Of a stretch of 64,000 nucleotides of DNA, positions 35,903 through 46,681 are shown piece after piece. The number at the start of each line of letters is the position of its first letter. Within the stretch, counting starts at the first letter, position 1. This DNA comes from Bacteroidia bacterium. GTDB lineage: Bacteria; Bacteroidota; Bacteroidia; Bacteroidales; F082. Under the pieces are notes generated by a model. It had not been told where the DNA came from, did not search any database, and saw only the letters and a program-made list of their open reading frames with translations. The stretch spans positions 1 to 64,000 of the forward strand of contig JAJTAY010000011.1 in assembly GCA_021287165.1 (NCBI GenBank). The letters run 5' to 3'. The position numbers were made by a program, and so were the translations under genes.

Positions 35903-37908
35903 CAATAACGGGCTTTTAGCTGTGCAAGCACCTTTTTGTTCACCCTTACCGGATATTTGGCACGTAGCTCATCGACCCAGAGCTTTTCAAGCTGGTTCTG
36001 ATAATCGGATGTAATTATGCCGCGTGCTTCTTCGAGCGCCTTGGGATGTGCCGGGATCAGTTCGTTGATTCGAACAAAGACCGTGTTTCTGTCGGCCTCG
36101 CTGTCAAAGCGCCCAACGCTGCCAACTGCCCATGTGGTCTGATCCACATAACGGTTGTCGCCCTGTTCGAACCTGCCGGGCTGAATGCGCACGTTTTTGA
36201 GTTCGCTTTCCTGAATGGCCAGCCTGAGCTGTTCTTCACCATTTGCTTCGCGAACGATCTTTTCCACAGCAGCCACTTCATCGGCAGCGTTCACCGTGAT
36301 GATGGTGGCGGCTACCCGGTCTTTCCACATATAATTTTGCTTGTTCTCGTCGTAAAAGGCCTGCAAGCCGAGGGTGTCTTTAACCGCCTTGGTCCATACC
36401 ATGCGGTCCATGAGTTCGAAAAGCAGAATGCCATCGTGGTATTCTTTCATGAGGGCCGCAAATTCGGGGTAGCGTTTTTCGAGGCGGGCGTCCTCGTAAT
36501 CCAATACAGTCTTTGTTACAAATTCATTAAAAAGCTGGGTGCCATATACTTCGGGTCGCAGATTCTGCTGTGGCACCTGAGCATCCTCAATGTGTTTGGT
36601 AAACTGAGCAAGGGTGTATTGATTTTTGCCAAGCTTAAAGAGGGGTGTTTTGCTGTTTTCGAAAGGTTTGGCGCTGAAGCTACCTTGAATGAGGGTGCTG
36701 TCGAGCGAGGCGATAAACTGGTTGAGGTTCTTGTCGTTGAGCTTGTAGCCAGCTTCCGTTTTGATTCTGCGGATAACGGCTTCCTCGCTGAGTTGGGCAC
36801 GGTTGTCGCGACTCACGCGCTCGCGCAGCCTGGGGGCCTCGTCTTCAAAGGTGCCGGGTTTTTCCATGCCGTGCAGCTTTATGATGTGCCAGCCATAGAT
36901 GGTGCGCACAGGGGCCGAAACCTCTCCGGGCTGCATTTTCTTTATGGCGGCAACGAATTCGGGTACAATGCGGTTCACTGCAAACTTCGACAGCATGCCA
37001 TCGCGCATGGCCGAGCCACGGTCTTCGCTGTATTCTTTAACGGCCTCTTCGAAGCTCATGCCGTCGAGAATCTTTTTATAAACGAAATCGGCTTTTTGTT
37101 TTTTATCGGCCAGTTCTTCCTCCCCGGCTTCGGGATTTACAGCGAAATAGATGTGGGCAGCTTCGATCTGTCCGCTGGCCGGTGTGCGACTTTCAACTTT
37201 GATGAGGTGATAGCCAAAATCGCTGCGCAGAGGCATGGATACCTGGCCGACAGGGGTATTGTAAGCGCCTGACTCGAATGGATAAACCATGTCAAATACA
37301 TTGAAAAAGCCAAGGTCGCCTTTGTTGCCTGGCCTGAAACTGCGCTGGTTGGGTATGGCTTCACGGTCGCGCGCCGAAGGGTCGTCGGAATATTCTGCAG
37401 CCAGCTGACCAAAATCGGCACCGGCAAGGGCTTTGTTGCGCAGATCCATAGCTTTGTTCCAGGCTTTGAGCGTATCTTCAGCCGGAGCGTTTTTGTCCAC
37501 CATAATCAGGATATGGCTGGCTCTGATGTCCCATAGCATGCGGTCGTATGCCTCGCGCACCAGCTGCTCGGTGACATCGGGGTCGGTAAAATAGGGCTTG
37601 GCAAGTTGCTTGCGGTAACCGGAAAGCTCGTTCACAAACGAAGCGGCGGTGTCGAGCTTTTGAGCCCTCGCTTCCTGAACCTTGAGCTTGTAGTTGATAA
37701 AGAGCTCGAGGTATTCGTCGATCGATTTTTTGTCGATGAGCTCGTTTTGCACATTGTTCTTTGTGAAAACGTCCATGAATTCTTTCACCGTAACCTTTTC
37801 GTTGCCCACCTGCATCAGCACTTTTTTGTCGAGCGATTGCTGTGCGCTGAGTGCGCCGGTGAGCGACAGGAACAAAAGCAAAAGAATAAAACTGAATGAT
37901 TTCTTCAT
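35902..37908 (-). CDS. PpiD/SurA-type chaperone with two parvulin domains
   Basis: The 668-residue secreted protein has a signal peptide (MKKSFSFILLLLFLSLTGALSAQ), an N-terminal chaperone part (~25-125), parvulin 1 (~128-245: RASHILIMVDK, GDLGFFNVFDMVYPFE), parvulin 2 (~248-355: AAHIYFAVNPEAGEEE, IYGWHIIKLHG) and a long C-terminal helical region (~360-668). By family it helps fold outer-membrane proteins. It starts the chaperone run and is 15 nt after guaB. Confidence 0.9.
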   Translation of the reverse strand: MKKSFSFILLLLFLSLTGALSAQQSLDKKVLMQVGNEKVTVKEFMDVFTKNNVQNELIDKKSIDEYLELFINYKLKVQEARAQKLDTAASFVNELSGYRKQLAKPYFTDPDVTEQLVREAYDRMLWDIRASHILIMVDKNAPAEDTLKAWNKAMDLRNKALAGADFGQLAAEYSDDPSARDREAIPNQRSFRPGNKGDLGFFNVFDMVYPFESGAYNTPVGQVSMPLRSDFGYHLIKVESRTPASGQIEAAHIYFAVNPEAGEEELADKKQKADFVYKKILDGMSFEEAVKEYSEDRGSAMRDGMLSKFAVNRIVPEFVAAIKKMQPGEVSAPVRTIYGWHIIKLHGMEKPGTFEDEAPRLRERVSRDNRAQLSEEAVIRRIKTEAGYKLNDKNLNQFIASLDSTLIQGSFSAKPFENSKTPLFKLGKNQYTLAQFTKHIEDAQVPQQNLRPEVYGTQLFNEFVTKTVLDYEDARLEKRYPEFAALMKEYHDGILLFELMDRMVWTKAVKDTLGLQAFYDENKQNYMWKDRVAATIITVNAADEVAAVEKIVREANGEEQLRLAIQESELKNVRIQPGRFEQGDNRYVDQTTWAVGSVGRFDSEADRNTVFVRINELIPAHPKALEEARGIITSDYQNQLEKLWVDELRAKYPVRVNKKVLAQLKARY

Positions 37909-37923
37909 ATCGATACTTGATTT

Positions 37924-39435
<1,512 letters not shown>

Positions 39436-39578
39436 TTATCCCTAAGCGGGTTTTCGACGACCTAAGCGCTTAAACAGCTGAGGTAGGGATGCTTAACAAA
39501 AATTAACGGGGCAGAACCTCGGGCACTGCTCCGATATTGGGCATGTTGTCCGGATTGCCCTCTAACTTTGCCGGCCTT

Positions 39579-40577
39579 TTACCAACTGTAGGCATTAGGC
39601 GCTTCGCCTCCTGGTCCGGGAAAGATCTCGTCAAGTCTTTTTAAAATTTCTGCATCGAGAACAATATCAGCCGCCCTTACTGCGCTCTCGAGTTGTTCGA
39701 TGGTTCTTGGTCCGATGATAGGCGCTGTTACCACGGGATTGTGCAGCAGCCATGCGAGTGCTACTTCACCCGGCTCATGACCTATTTCGCTGCACAAAGC
39801 TTCGTATTTGCTCAGTCTTTCCCTTTTTTTATCCAGCTGATTGGTGATGCTTTCTGCTCCGCGACGTCCATCGGCATATTTCTTGAGAGCGCCTCCCAAC
39901 AGACCACCTGCCAGCGGACTCCATGGGATCAGGCCCATGCCATAGTGCCGGCAGGCTGGGATGACTTCCAGCTCAACCATACGGTTATCGAGGTTATAAA
40001 CGCTTTGTTCGCTCACCAGACCCATCATCCCGCGCCGCGAAGCCTCCTGGCAGGCTGTGGCAATGTCCCATCCGGCAAAATTGCTCGAACCTGCATAAAC
40101 CACTTTTCCCTGCTTTATCAGGGTATCGAAAGCCTGCCATGTTTCGTCCCACGGACACTCCCGGTCGATATGATGCATTTGGTACAAATCGATCCAATCG
40201 GTCTGCAGTCGTTTGAGACTTCCTTCGCAGTGTTTGCGAATCTTGTAGGCGCTAAGGCTGCGTCCGTCGGTGTTTACTTCCGGAAGATTACCCTTTCTTA
40301 CAACGGGATTATAAACTTTTGTAGCCAGCACCACCGCATCGCGACGGCCACCGCCCAGTGCTAGCCAGCGGCCGATTATCTCCTCAGTGTGGCCATGCTC
40401 TACACCCCATCCGTAAACATCGGCCGTATCGAAGAAATTGATACCCAGCTCGAGCGCCCGATCCATGATTTTGAAACTCTCTTCTTCGCTCGTGTGCCAG
40501 CCAAAGTTCATCGTGCCCAGACAGAGGTTGCTTACAAGAATCCCGTGCTTTCCTAATCTTTTGTGTTTTATTGCCAT
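39579..40577 (-). CDS. Aldo/keto reductase
   Basis: The 332-residue TIM-barrel NADPH-dependent oxidoreductase resembles YhdN/YajO-like members. Catalytic tetrad elements are visible: Asp and Tyr in FFDTADVYGWG (~48-58), Lys in VVLATKVYN (~87), and His in LYQMHHIDRECPWDE (~130). The NADPH site IIGPRTIEQLESAV is near 295-308. The natural substrate is unknown. It stands 26 nt from an SRPBCC protein gene on the same strand. Confidence 0.9.
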   Translation of the reverse strand: MAIKHKRLGKHGILVSNLCLGTMNFGWHTSEEESFKIMDRALELGINFFDTADVYGWGVEHGHTEEIIGRWLALGGGRRDAVVLATKVYNPVVRKGNLPEVNTDGRSLSAYKIRKHCEGSLKRLQTDWIDLYQMHHIDRECPWDETWQAFDTLIKQGKVVYAGSSNFAGWDIATACQEASRRGMMGLVSEQSVYNLDNRMVELEVIPACRHYGMGLIPWSPLAGGLLGGALKKYADGRRGAESITNQLDKKRERLSKYEALCSEIGHEPGEVALAWLLHNPVVTAPIIGPRTIEQLESAVRAADIVLDAEILKRLDEIFPGPGGEAPNAYSW

Positions 40578-40603
40578 AATATGAATATTTGATTTTAAAT
40601 TAA

Positions 40604-41128
40604 TTAGAGGTGAAACATCTGAGATTGGTCATACAAAAATGCTTCATTGCCACAGGCAATGTTTCTAACATTGCTGAGTACCCTACGCATGTACTTTTTC
40701 CAAAAAACATGGGCAAAAAGCCAGTTTAGCGGATAAAACCATATTCCATTGGCATGAAGAGTGTAGGTGTAAATGATCTTAGTTCGTTCTTTTTCAATCG
40801 GTTGTGTTACCCATTCCCCGGTAAATTTGTGGAACCCCAGCATCCACGACTGAAAATCGTAAACCTCTATTTTCCAGTATTTATTTTCGATCCTTTCGAT
40901 CACTTTGTCCATCGAAATGAAGCCACCCCTTTGGGTGATTGATGCAGCCGCATACACTTTTTTAGTTGACCCTGGTTTTCCCCAGTCCGCATCGTGGGTG
41001 GCATGAGTGATGCGTGGCATCAGTCCGTAACCGGTGTGCACCTTTGCCACATCACTGAGCATAGGCGCTTTAAATGCCCGCTCAATATTACAGCTAAATG
41101 CTTCTTCAACGCTTACTTTAAATGTCAC
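40604..41128 (-). CDS. SRPBCC (polyketide cyclase/START-like) protein
   Basis: The product is 174 residues from GTG 41128 (VTFKVSVEEAFSCNIERAFKAPM). A START-like hydrophobic pocket fold is suggested by the antiparallel strands in KKVYAAASITQRGGFISMDKVIERIENKYWKIEVYDF and a C-terminal amphipathic helix. A longer frame from TTG 41176 has no family support, so the start is uncertain. Function unknown; the family binds lipids or ring compounds. It is probably co-transcribed with the aldo/keto reductase. Confidence 0.7.
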   Translation of the reverse strand: MTFKVSVEEAFSCNIERAFKAPMLSDVAKVHTGYGLMPRITHATHDADWGKPGSTKKVYAAASITQRGGFISMDKVIERIENKYWKIEVYDFQSWMLGFHKFTGEWVTQPIEKERTKIIYTYTLHANGIWFYPLNWLFAHVFWKKYMRRVLSNVRNIACGNEAFLYDQSQMFHL

Positions 41129-41231
41129 AGTCCTGAATTCAACACCGTTATAAAGTACGGCAAAGGTAAACGGCAAATCAATGCCGTTCGTATGAAGTTA
41201 ATTTGAAAGCGACAGAGGCCAATGTTTGGAC

Positions 41232-42113
41232 TTATGACTTTCCGGCTTTTGGTTTATGCCCCAGATTCATCCAGCCGATAATCAAGCCTGCCGTCATGAA
41301 CATAATCAGGCTGTAAATGGCCGGACTGATGGTCATTGTCGGGTTGTGAAGAAGGGTTGCGCAAATGGCAATAGCCAGTGTACCGTTTTGAATGCCCGAC
41401 TCGATAGATATTGTAATGCGTTGTGCAACATTCAACCCAAATAAGCGCGGGCTGAAATAACCTACCAACAACATGCTCAGGTTGAGTGCCAGCGCCACAG
41501 GGCCGGCCTGCCTGAACGAACTGCCGAGAATTTCGCGGTCGTTGAGCACTGCCGCCAAAATGACCAGAATGAGCAGCACTCCCGACATGATTTTCACGGG
41601 CTTGTCCATTCGAGCCGCAAATCTGGGCGATTTATTCCTGATGACCATGCCAATCGCTACCGGAATGAGGGTGATGATGAGCACCGAAAGCATGGTCCTG
41701 AAAACGGGAAGCGGAACATATTCGCCATGCTGCATGAAGTATTGAAGGGAAAAATTGACGATGAGCGGTATTGTGAAAACCACAATAATGCTGCTGATAG
41801 CCGTCAGCGAAATGGACAGGGCCGTATCGCCTTTCGACAAATGAGTGATGAGGTTGGAGGTAGGACCTCCCGGACTGGCCGCAAGCACCATGATGCCGAC
41901 TGCAAGTTCCGGCAGGCTCATGGGAAACAATAGTAGCAACAGAAATCCTACGATTGGTAATATAATAATCTGGTTTACAATACCTATGGCTACTGCTTTC
42001 GGATAAAGCAATACGCGTTTAAAATCGGCGGGGGTAAGTGCAAGTCCCATCCCCAGCATAATAATCCCCAGCGACAATGGCAGAAATATCTCGGTGAGAA
42101 AAGTAGATTCCAT
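41232..42113 (-). CDS. Bile acid:sodium symporter (BASS) family transporter
   Basis: The 293-residue protein has about nine to ten TM helices. Typical BASS features are PLSLGIIMLGMGLAL near the start, the VLAASPGGPTSNLITHLSKGDTALSISLT crossover motif (~102-126) and ESGIQNGTLAIAI (~243-255). By family it carries an organic acid with Na+; the substrate cannot be told. It is alone with a 55-bp gap to the SRPBCC gene. Confidence 0.9.
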   Translation of the reverse strand: MESTFLTEIFLPLSLGIIMLGMGLALTPADFKRVLLYPKAVAIGIVNQIIILPIVGFLLLLLFPMSLPELAVGIMVLAASPGGPTSNLITHLSKGDTALSISLTAISSIIVVFTIPLIVNFSLQYFMQHGEYVPLPVFRTMLSVLIITLIPVAIGMVIRNKSPRFAARMDKPVKIMSGVLLILVILAAVLNDREILGSSFRQAGPVALALNLSMLLVGYFSPRLFGLNVAQRITISIESGIQNGTLAIAICATLLHNPTMTISPAIYSLIMFMTAGLIIGWMNLGHKPKAGKS

Positions 42114-42289
42114 AAGCTAAATTTTTGGTTGTTGTGCAGTTTTGATTCATCCGGCGACCAAAATAGAAACAAAACGCATGCAAACAACAAACAGGCAGGA
42201 TGCCGGACCAATGTCCGGCAACATGCTGATGCTTAGCGCGAAACACCTTTCGGGTAAGCGAAGGATATTCCTAAAACAAAGTGCAGTGC

Positions 42290-44743
42290 TTATGCTATTT
42301 TCACCGCAATCTTTTGTTTCACCGCCTCAGCCAGCGCATCGTAGCTCATCTTTTCAGGAAAAACAGGCTTAAGGAATTCGACCGTTATTTTTTTCCATGG
42401 TTTTGGAAAGAACCTGCCGCGTGGGAGCGCTTCAAAGGCGCCTTTTATGGAAACCGGTACAATAGGCACGTTCAGCTCGCTGCTGAGAATGGCAAAAGTT
42501 TTCTTGAAATCGCCCAATTTACCGTTGAAAGTTCGCGTTCCCTCGGGAAAGATAATGATGTTGCGGTTGCTGCGCAGCACCTCGGCCATCTTCTGGATCG
42601 ACTCCTTCAAATTATTGTTCAGATCCATGATAATGATATTGTTTCGGTTGGCCACAAACTTAAGCCAGGGCTGACGGATGTGTTTTTCCTTTGCATAAAA
42701 ATAGGTTTTTCGTGCCTGACTATAGCGTAGAAAAGCAGCAACGAACATGCCGTCGAAAAAGCTTTGGTGGTTTGGGGCTATAATGCAAGGGCCATCGGGA
42801 ATGTTTTCGGTTCCCCTGGCGCTGAAACGGAAATAAATCCGGAAAAAAATCCTCGAAAACCAAAGGGCAATCTGGCCGGTAAACCAGGTCGAAGGGAGCT
42901 TCAAATGCACTTTTTCGTGCAAGATACTTTTCCAGTCGACCTTGATTTCTTCCATTCTGGTTTTGTTTTCGGCTACCCACTGCGAAAGTGCCAGCACAGT
43001 TCGGAATTCGGCAATTTCGTGAGGCTCAGGCGAAACACCGAAGGTTTGCTTCATATAGGTATGAAAACTCACCTTGTCGAGCGAATCGAGCCCGCAATCC
43101 ATCTCAGGATGGTGGTTTGGCTTCACCTTTATGCCTTTTTCCTGCTCGATCCATGAGGCGAGCATTCCGTAAACGGGATCGTCTATCGTTGCTGAGGGCA
43201 GTTTAGGTTCTTCCCTGTGTTCCATAAGTTCGGACAGCCTGAACCGCTGCAGCTTGCCTAAGCGGGTGCGGGGCAGTTCGCTGGTGGTGATATGAATGCC
43301 CATGAGTTTCTTGTAGGCCGAAACGCGTTTGTTGTAGGGTTCGATAAGCTCGCTGATCAAGCGGCTTTTTAAAGCTTCATTTTCAGTGGGTTGATCGTCG
43401 GTTTCGGCCACCAGCATCACATGCAGCTGGTCGTTCATGGCAAACACGCCGCAATCCCTGATCAGCGGTGAGGCCAGCAGTTCTTCTTCAATCTCGGCCG
43501 GATTTACGTTTTTGCCGTTCGAGAGAATGATGATTTCTTTTTTCCGGCCAGTGATATAAAGGTAGCCGTCATCGTCGAGATATCCCAGATCGCCGGTGTA
43601 AAGCCAGCCATCTTTTAATACAGCAGCTGTTTCTTCAGGACGGTTGTAATAGCCTTTCATGATGTTATCACCTGCCGCAGTAATCTCACCGTCAACAATG
43701 CGGATATCGGTGCCCGGCATAGCTTCGCCGGGCGATCCAATGCGAACGCGTCCTGGTCTTGTGAAGGTGATCATGGGAGCAGCCTCAGTCATGCCGTATC
43801 CTTCGAGTACTTCAAACCCCAGGGTTTTAAAGTCGCTTCCAACCGCCGGATCGAGTGCAGCGCCGCCCGAAACGAGGTTTTCCACTGCTCCACCGAGTTT
43901 GCGGTGCACTGCCCCGAATACCTTGCGCGAAAAGGTTTTGGAATCCAGTCTTTTGGCGAGGGCGAAAAGGGTTCTGGCTACAAAACTCTTATTCACTTTA
44001 TCCATAATGCCCTTGCGAATGGCAGCATAAAGCCTTGGCACGCCAATAATGATGGTGATTTTGTTGTTTTGAAGCGTGGCCATAATGTCTTCCGAAAGCA
44101 TGCTCGGGCTGATGGCAATCGTTGCTCCCACATGCAGGGGGCAAATCATTGTTCCCACCAGAGGGAAAATGTGATGCAACGGCAGCAAAACCAATACCCT
44201 TGAATCAGCATGATAAATGGGAATGTGCTCCGATACTGCGCGAACATTTTGCAGCAGATTACGATAGCTTAGCACCACGCCTTTAGGGCTTCCGGTAGTG
44301 CCGGAAGTGTAAATAATTACTGCATCATTTTCTTCTTCTACTTCAGGCATTCCGACTATAATATCTGCTTGCGGAGCTTTATTTTCCAGCTCATCGAGTA
44401 TGGCCAGCCTGATAATCAAACCGGTGGAAGCAAGAGCCTCCTCAACTATTTCTTTGGTCTTTTGGCTGCAAAAGATCAGCGCCGGACGGCTGTCGTTGAT
44501 AATATAGGCCAGTTCGGGGGCAGTGGAGAGATAATCGACCGGGATGGCCACCGCCTTTTGCTTCCAGATTGCGTAAAATGCATATATGTAGGCTGGCCTG
44601 TTTTCGGAGAAGATGATGGCATTAAAACCCTCAGAAAGAGGGCATTCGGAAGAAAACTGATCCACCCGGCAGAGCAACTGCTCGTAGCTGATGGCCTCAT
44701 TACCAAACTTAATGGCTGCTTTTGAGCCGTGGTTTATTAGCAT
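42290..44743 (-). CDS. Acyl-CoA synthetase / ACP / 1-acylglycerol-3-phosphate acyltransferase fusion
   Basis: This 817-residue protein joins three lipid functions. The AMP-binding domain (~1-500) has YTSGTTGSPKG (145-155) and WLYTGDLGYLDDDGYLYITGRKKE. An acyl-carrier segment (~515-600) has Ser554 in GLDSL as phosphopantetheine site. A PlsC domain (~620-817) has NHQSFFD (658-664) and FPEGTR (732-737). It could activate a free fatty acid, load it on its own carrier, and pass it to lysophosphatidate or a lysophospholipid, like Aas but with an internal ACP. The start at ATG 44743 is only moderately certain. It has no close gene neighbour on the strand. Confidence 0.88.
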   Translation of the reverse strand: MLINHGSKAAIKFGNEAISYEQLLCRVDQFSSECPLSEGFNAIIFSENRPAYIYAFYAIWKQKAVAIPVDYLSTAPELAYIINDSRPALIFCSQKTKEIVEEALASTGLIIRLAILDELENKAPQADIIVGMPEVEEENDAVIIYTSGTTGSPKGVVLSYRNLLQNVRAVSEHIPIYHADSRVLVLLPLHHIFPLVGTMICPLHVGATIAISPSMLSEDIMATLQNNKITIIIGVPRLYAAIRKGIMDKVNKSFVARTLFALAKRLDSKTFSRKVFGAVHRKLGGAVENLVSGGAALDPAVGSDFKTLGFEVLEGYGMTEAAPMITFTRPGRVRIGSPGEAMPGTDIRIVDGEITAAGDNIMKGYYNRPEETAAVLKDGWLYTGDLGYLDDDGYLYITGRKKEIIILSNGKNVNPAEIEEELLASPLIRDCGVFAMNDQLHVMLVAETDDQPTENEALKSRLISELIEPYNKRVSAYKKLMGIHITTSELPRTRLGKLQRFRLSELMEHREEPKLPSATIDDPVYGMLASWIEQEKGIKVKPNHHPEMDCGLDSLDKVSFHTYMKQTFGVSPEPHEIAEFRTVLALSQWVAENKTRMEEIKVDWKSILHEKVHLKLPSTWFTGQIALWFSRIFFRIYFRFSARGTENIPDGPCIIAPNHQSFFDGMFVAAFLRYSQARKTYFYAKEKHIRQPWLKFVANRNNIIIMDLNNNLKESIQKMAEVLRSNRNIIIFPEGTRTFNGKLGDFKKTFAILSSELNVPIVPVSIKGAFEALPRGRFFPKPWKKITVEFLKPVFPEKMSYDALAEAVKQKIAVKIA

Positions 44744-45072
44744 AGTTATTGATAAATAATGGTGATAAAGCAGTTATGTCAGGCTATGATAGCAAAGTAG
44801 TAAAAATGAGTTTCGGGGGAATAATCAAAAATACTGGACTCTTTGGTGATGGCCTGCATATGCCCGGCAAAGGTAGGTTGTTTTAGTGAGTTTTGAGGCA
44901 AATGATAAAGCATTCGGGCTAATATCATAAATATCCGGTCAGATGCATCGTCTCGTCTGTTAAAGATGCCCAAATCAGGGAACAATGCATTGTGGTCGAG
45001 AATTAAAAAATGTTGACGGGATAGGAGTGCCAGATTGATGCAGATTACTGATGCTGCAAGTCGCTGAACCAA
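44744..45072. other. Intergenic, no clear gene
   Basis: A 97-codon minus-strand frame (44779-45072) exists but shows no family resemblance and abuts the next stop codon. No hairpin, repeat or promoter box stands out. Confidence 0.5.
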
Positions 45073-46227
45073 TTAATACCTTAAGTCGATCACCACTATC
45101 TCGGGCACATTACCGATCCGTACCGGAGGCCCCCAGCTTCCAGCACCGCTGGAAACATAAGCATGCATTTCGCCAAATTTACCATAGCCCCAGCTCAGGG
45201 GAAACATGGCCGAAGTGATATAGTTGAGTGGCCACATCTGACCATGATGGGTGTGACCCGATAAGATCAGATTGACGCCATTTTCGCTGGCCTCGGCATA
45301 GGCTCTTGGTTGATGGTCGAGAACGATGGTAAAGGCGTCGTTTGGGATGCTCCGAACGATGTCGGTCAGCGGTTTGCGCTGGCCTCCGCCGAAGCGCATG
45401 CCCTCAATGTCGTTGCGGCCAACAATCCAAAGGCGGTCATTGACGGCTTTGGCACTGTCGCGAAGCATCACTATGCCGTGCGACTCCAGATAGGCCGTGG
45501 CTTCGTCGGCACCGCCAATGTATTCGTGGTTGCCGGTTGAGCCGATTACGCCCAATGGAGCTTTGATACTGCCAAGTATTTGCCCCAGATTCTGCCTGAT
45601 AACCGGTGCCAGGTCTTCGTCGACGATATCGCCGGCCAGAAGAACCAGATCGGGTTGCTGCGCGTTGATGCGTGATACGATGCGGTTCACCCGTTTTGGT
45701 CCTACGATGGTTCCAAGATGAATATCGGTGGCCAGTGCAATACGGATGCTGTCGTAAGGTCTGTCTGGGGTCGCAGCGTTTATTTCGAGGGTTTTAACCC
45801 TTGGATAGATGGCGTTGATATGCCCTGCAAGTACCAGCAGAAAGGTAGCCGAGGCAATGCCGATGGTAAGGTAGTGGGGATGAGTTTGGATAAAGGTGTT
45901 TTTTGTCCATTCCAGCACCGGCACGGCCAGATTGCCCAGCCGCAGCAGGTCGATGATAAAGACGGCCAGAAACAGGTAAAGCATGGCGGCCAGCCAGAAT
46001 GAACCAGCCCAGGTGAACAGGTCGCTCAGGTGCGAGAGGTAGATTTTTTCGAGCGTTCGTCCCAGAAAAAACGATGCGGCCAAAGTCCAGAAACCTATGG
46101 TGTAGAGCTGACGCAGCAGGCTTCCTTGCTCAAAAGTGCGGAGGCCTCGGATGAAAATGTAATAATTGACCAGCAAATGCACTGTGAGCACAATGCTGAA
46201 AAAGATGATAAACTGGATAACCCGCAT
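45073..46227 (-). CDS. Membrane-anchored metallophosphoesterase (YkuE/YaeI-like)
   Basis: The 384-residue protein has four N-terminal TM segments (~1-140) followed by a calcineurin-like phosphoesterase domain. Metal-binding motifs are in order: ATDIHLGTIVG (~163), LLAGDIVDE (~200), GNHEYIGG (~232) and LSGHTHHGQMWP (~333). By relatives it may hydrolyse lipid A precursors (UDP-2,3-diacylglucosamine) or phospholipids. It is 329 bp from the acyl-fusion gene, which makes a lipid role plausible but unproven. Confidence 0.88.
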   Translation of the reverse strand: MRVIQFIIFFSIVLTVHLLVNYYIFIRGLRTFEQGSLLRQLYTIGFWTLAASFFLGRTLEKIYLSHLSDLFTWAGSFWLAAMLYLFLAVFIIDLLRLGNLAVPVLEWTKNTFIQTHPHYLTIGIASATFLLVLAGHINAIYPRVKTLEINAATPDRPYDSIRIALATDIHLGTIVGPKRVNRIVSRINAQQPDLVLLAGDIVDEDLAPVIRQNLGQILGSIKAPLGVIGSTGNHEYIGGADEATAYLESHGIVMLRDSAKAVNDRLWIVGRNDIEGMRFGGGQRKPLTDIVRSIPNDAFTIVLDHQPRAYAEASENGVNLILSGHTHHGQMWPLNYITSAMFPLSWGYGKFGEMHAYVSSGAGSWGPPVRIGNVPEIVVIDLRY

Positions 46228-46300
46228 GCGGAATTTTTTACGATTGAGACTACATCAACGATAGCCATTAAACACTTAACGGTCAGTATTGTTCCCTGAA

Positions 46301-46560
46301 TGTTGATTCAAAATTTGAAGATTCTAGGTTCAAAGATTCCAGATTCAAAGAATGATCTGGGAATCTACCTGGTATTCAATTTACTATAGAGAAACTGCTG
46401 AATTGTGGTCAATCAATTTAACTGCTTCAATGTGCTGGGAGCATCGCTTTTCTCACTGATCATTTGCCATTGTTCGCCGTCCCATGCTCGCCTTCCACTG
46501 TTCACCGTCCACTGCTCTCTGTTCTCCATGCAATTCTTTAGAACCATTCTAACATAAAGC
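46301..46560. repeat. ATTCAA-type repeat and degenerate CACTGTTCACCG array
   Basis: 46305-46352 carries GATTCAAAATTTGAAGATTC and further AGATTCAAAG units related to 2610 and 11549. 46465-46530 carries loosely repeated CACTGTTCACCGTCCACTGCTC units related to CACTCACC. No gene is present between the divergent genes at 46227 and 46682. Confidence 0.65.
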
Positions 46561-46578
46561 CCCCCTGACCGTAAAAAC

Positions 46579-46608
46579 TTGCAAGACTGTCTTTTTTGTC
46601 TATTTTTG
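46579..46608 (+). promoter_or_regulatory. Promoter of the POT transporter gene
   Basis: TTG (46579-46581), 19 nt, then TATTTTTG (46601-46608) match the Bacteroidota consensus, 73 nt before the ATG. Confidence 0.78.
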
Positions 46609-46681
46609 CCTCTTTTCGGGCCAAAATCGTTAGTAAAATCGTGAAATTCAGTAATAAATAACCTAAAAACCACACAAAACT

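Noticed and set aside
36046..37272. 408-codon open frame antisense to the PpiD-like gene
   Set aside because: Same reason: a shadow of a real gene with no domain of its own. A similar case is 38590-39465 antisense to guaB.
44779..45072. 97-codon minus-strand frame between the acyl-fusion gene and the metallophosphoesterase
   Set aside because: No homology, composition or start signal supports it.
46413..46673. 86-codon minus-strand frame upstream of the POT gene
   Set aside because: It is made of degenerate CACTGTTCACCG-type repeat and covers a clear plus-strand promoter.
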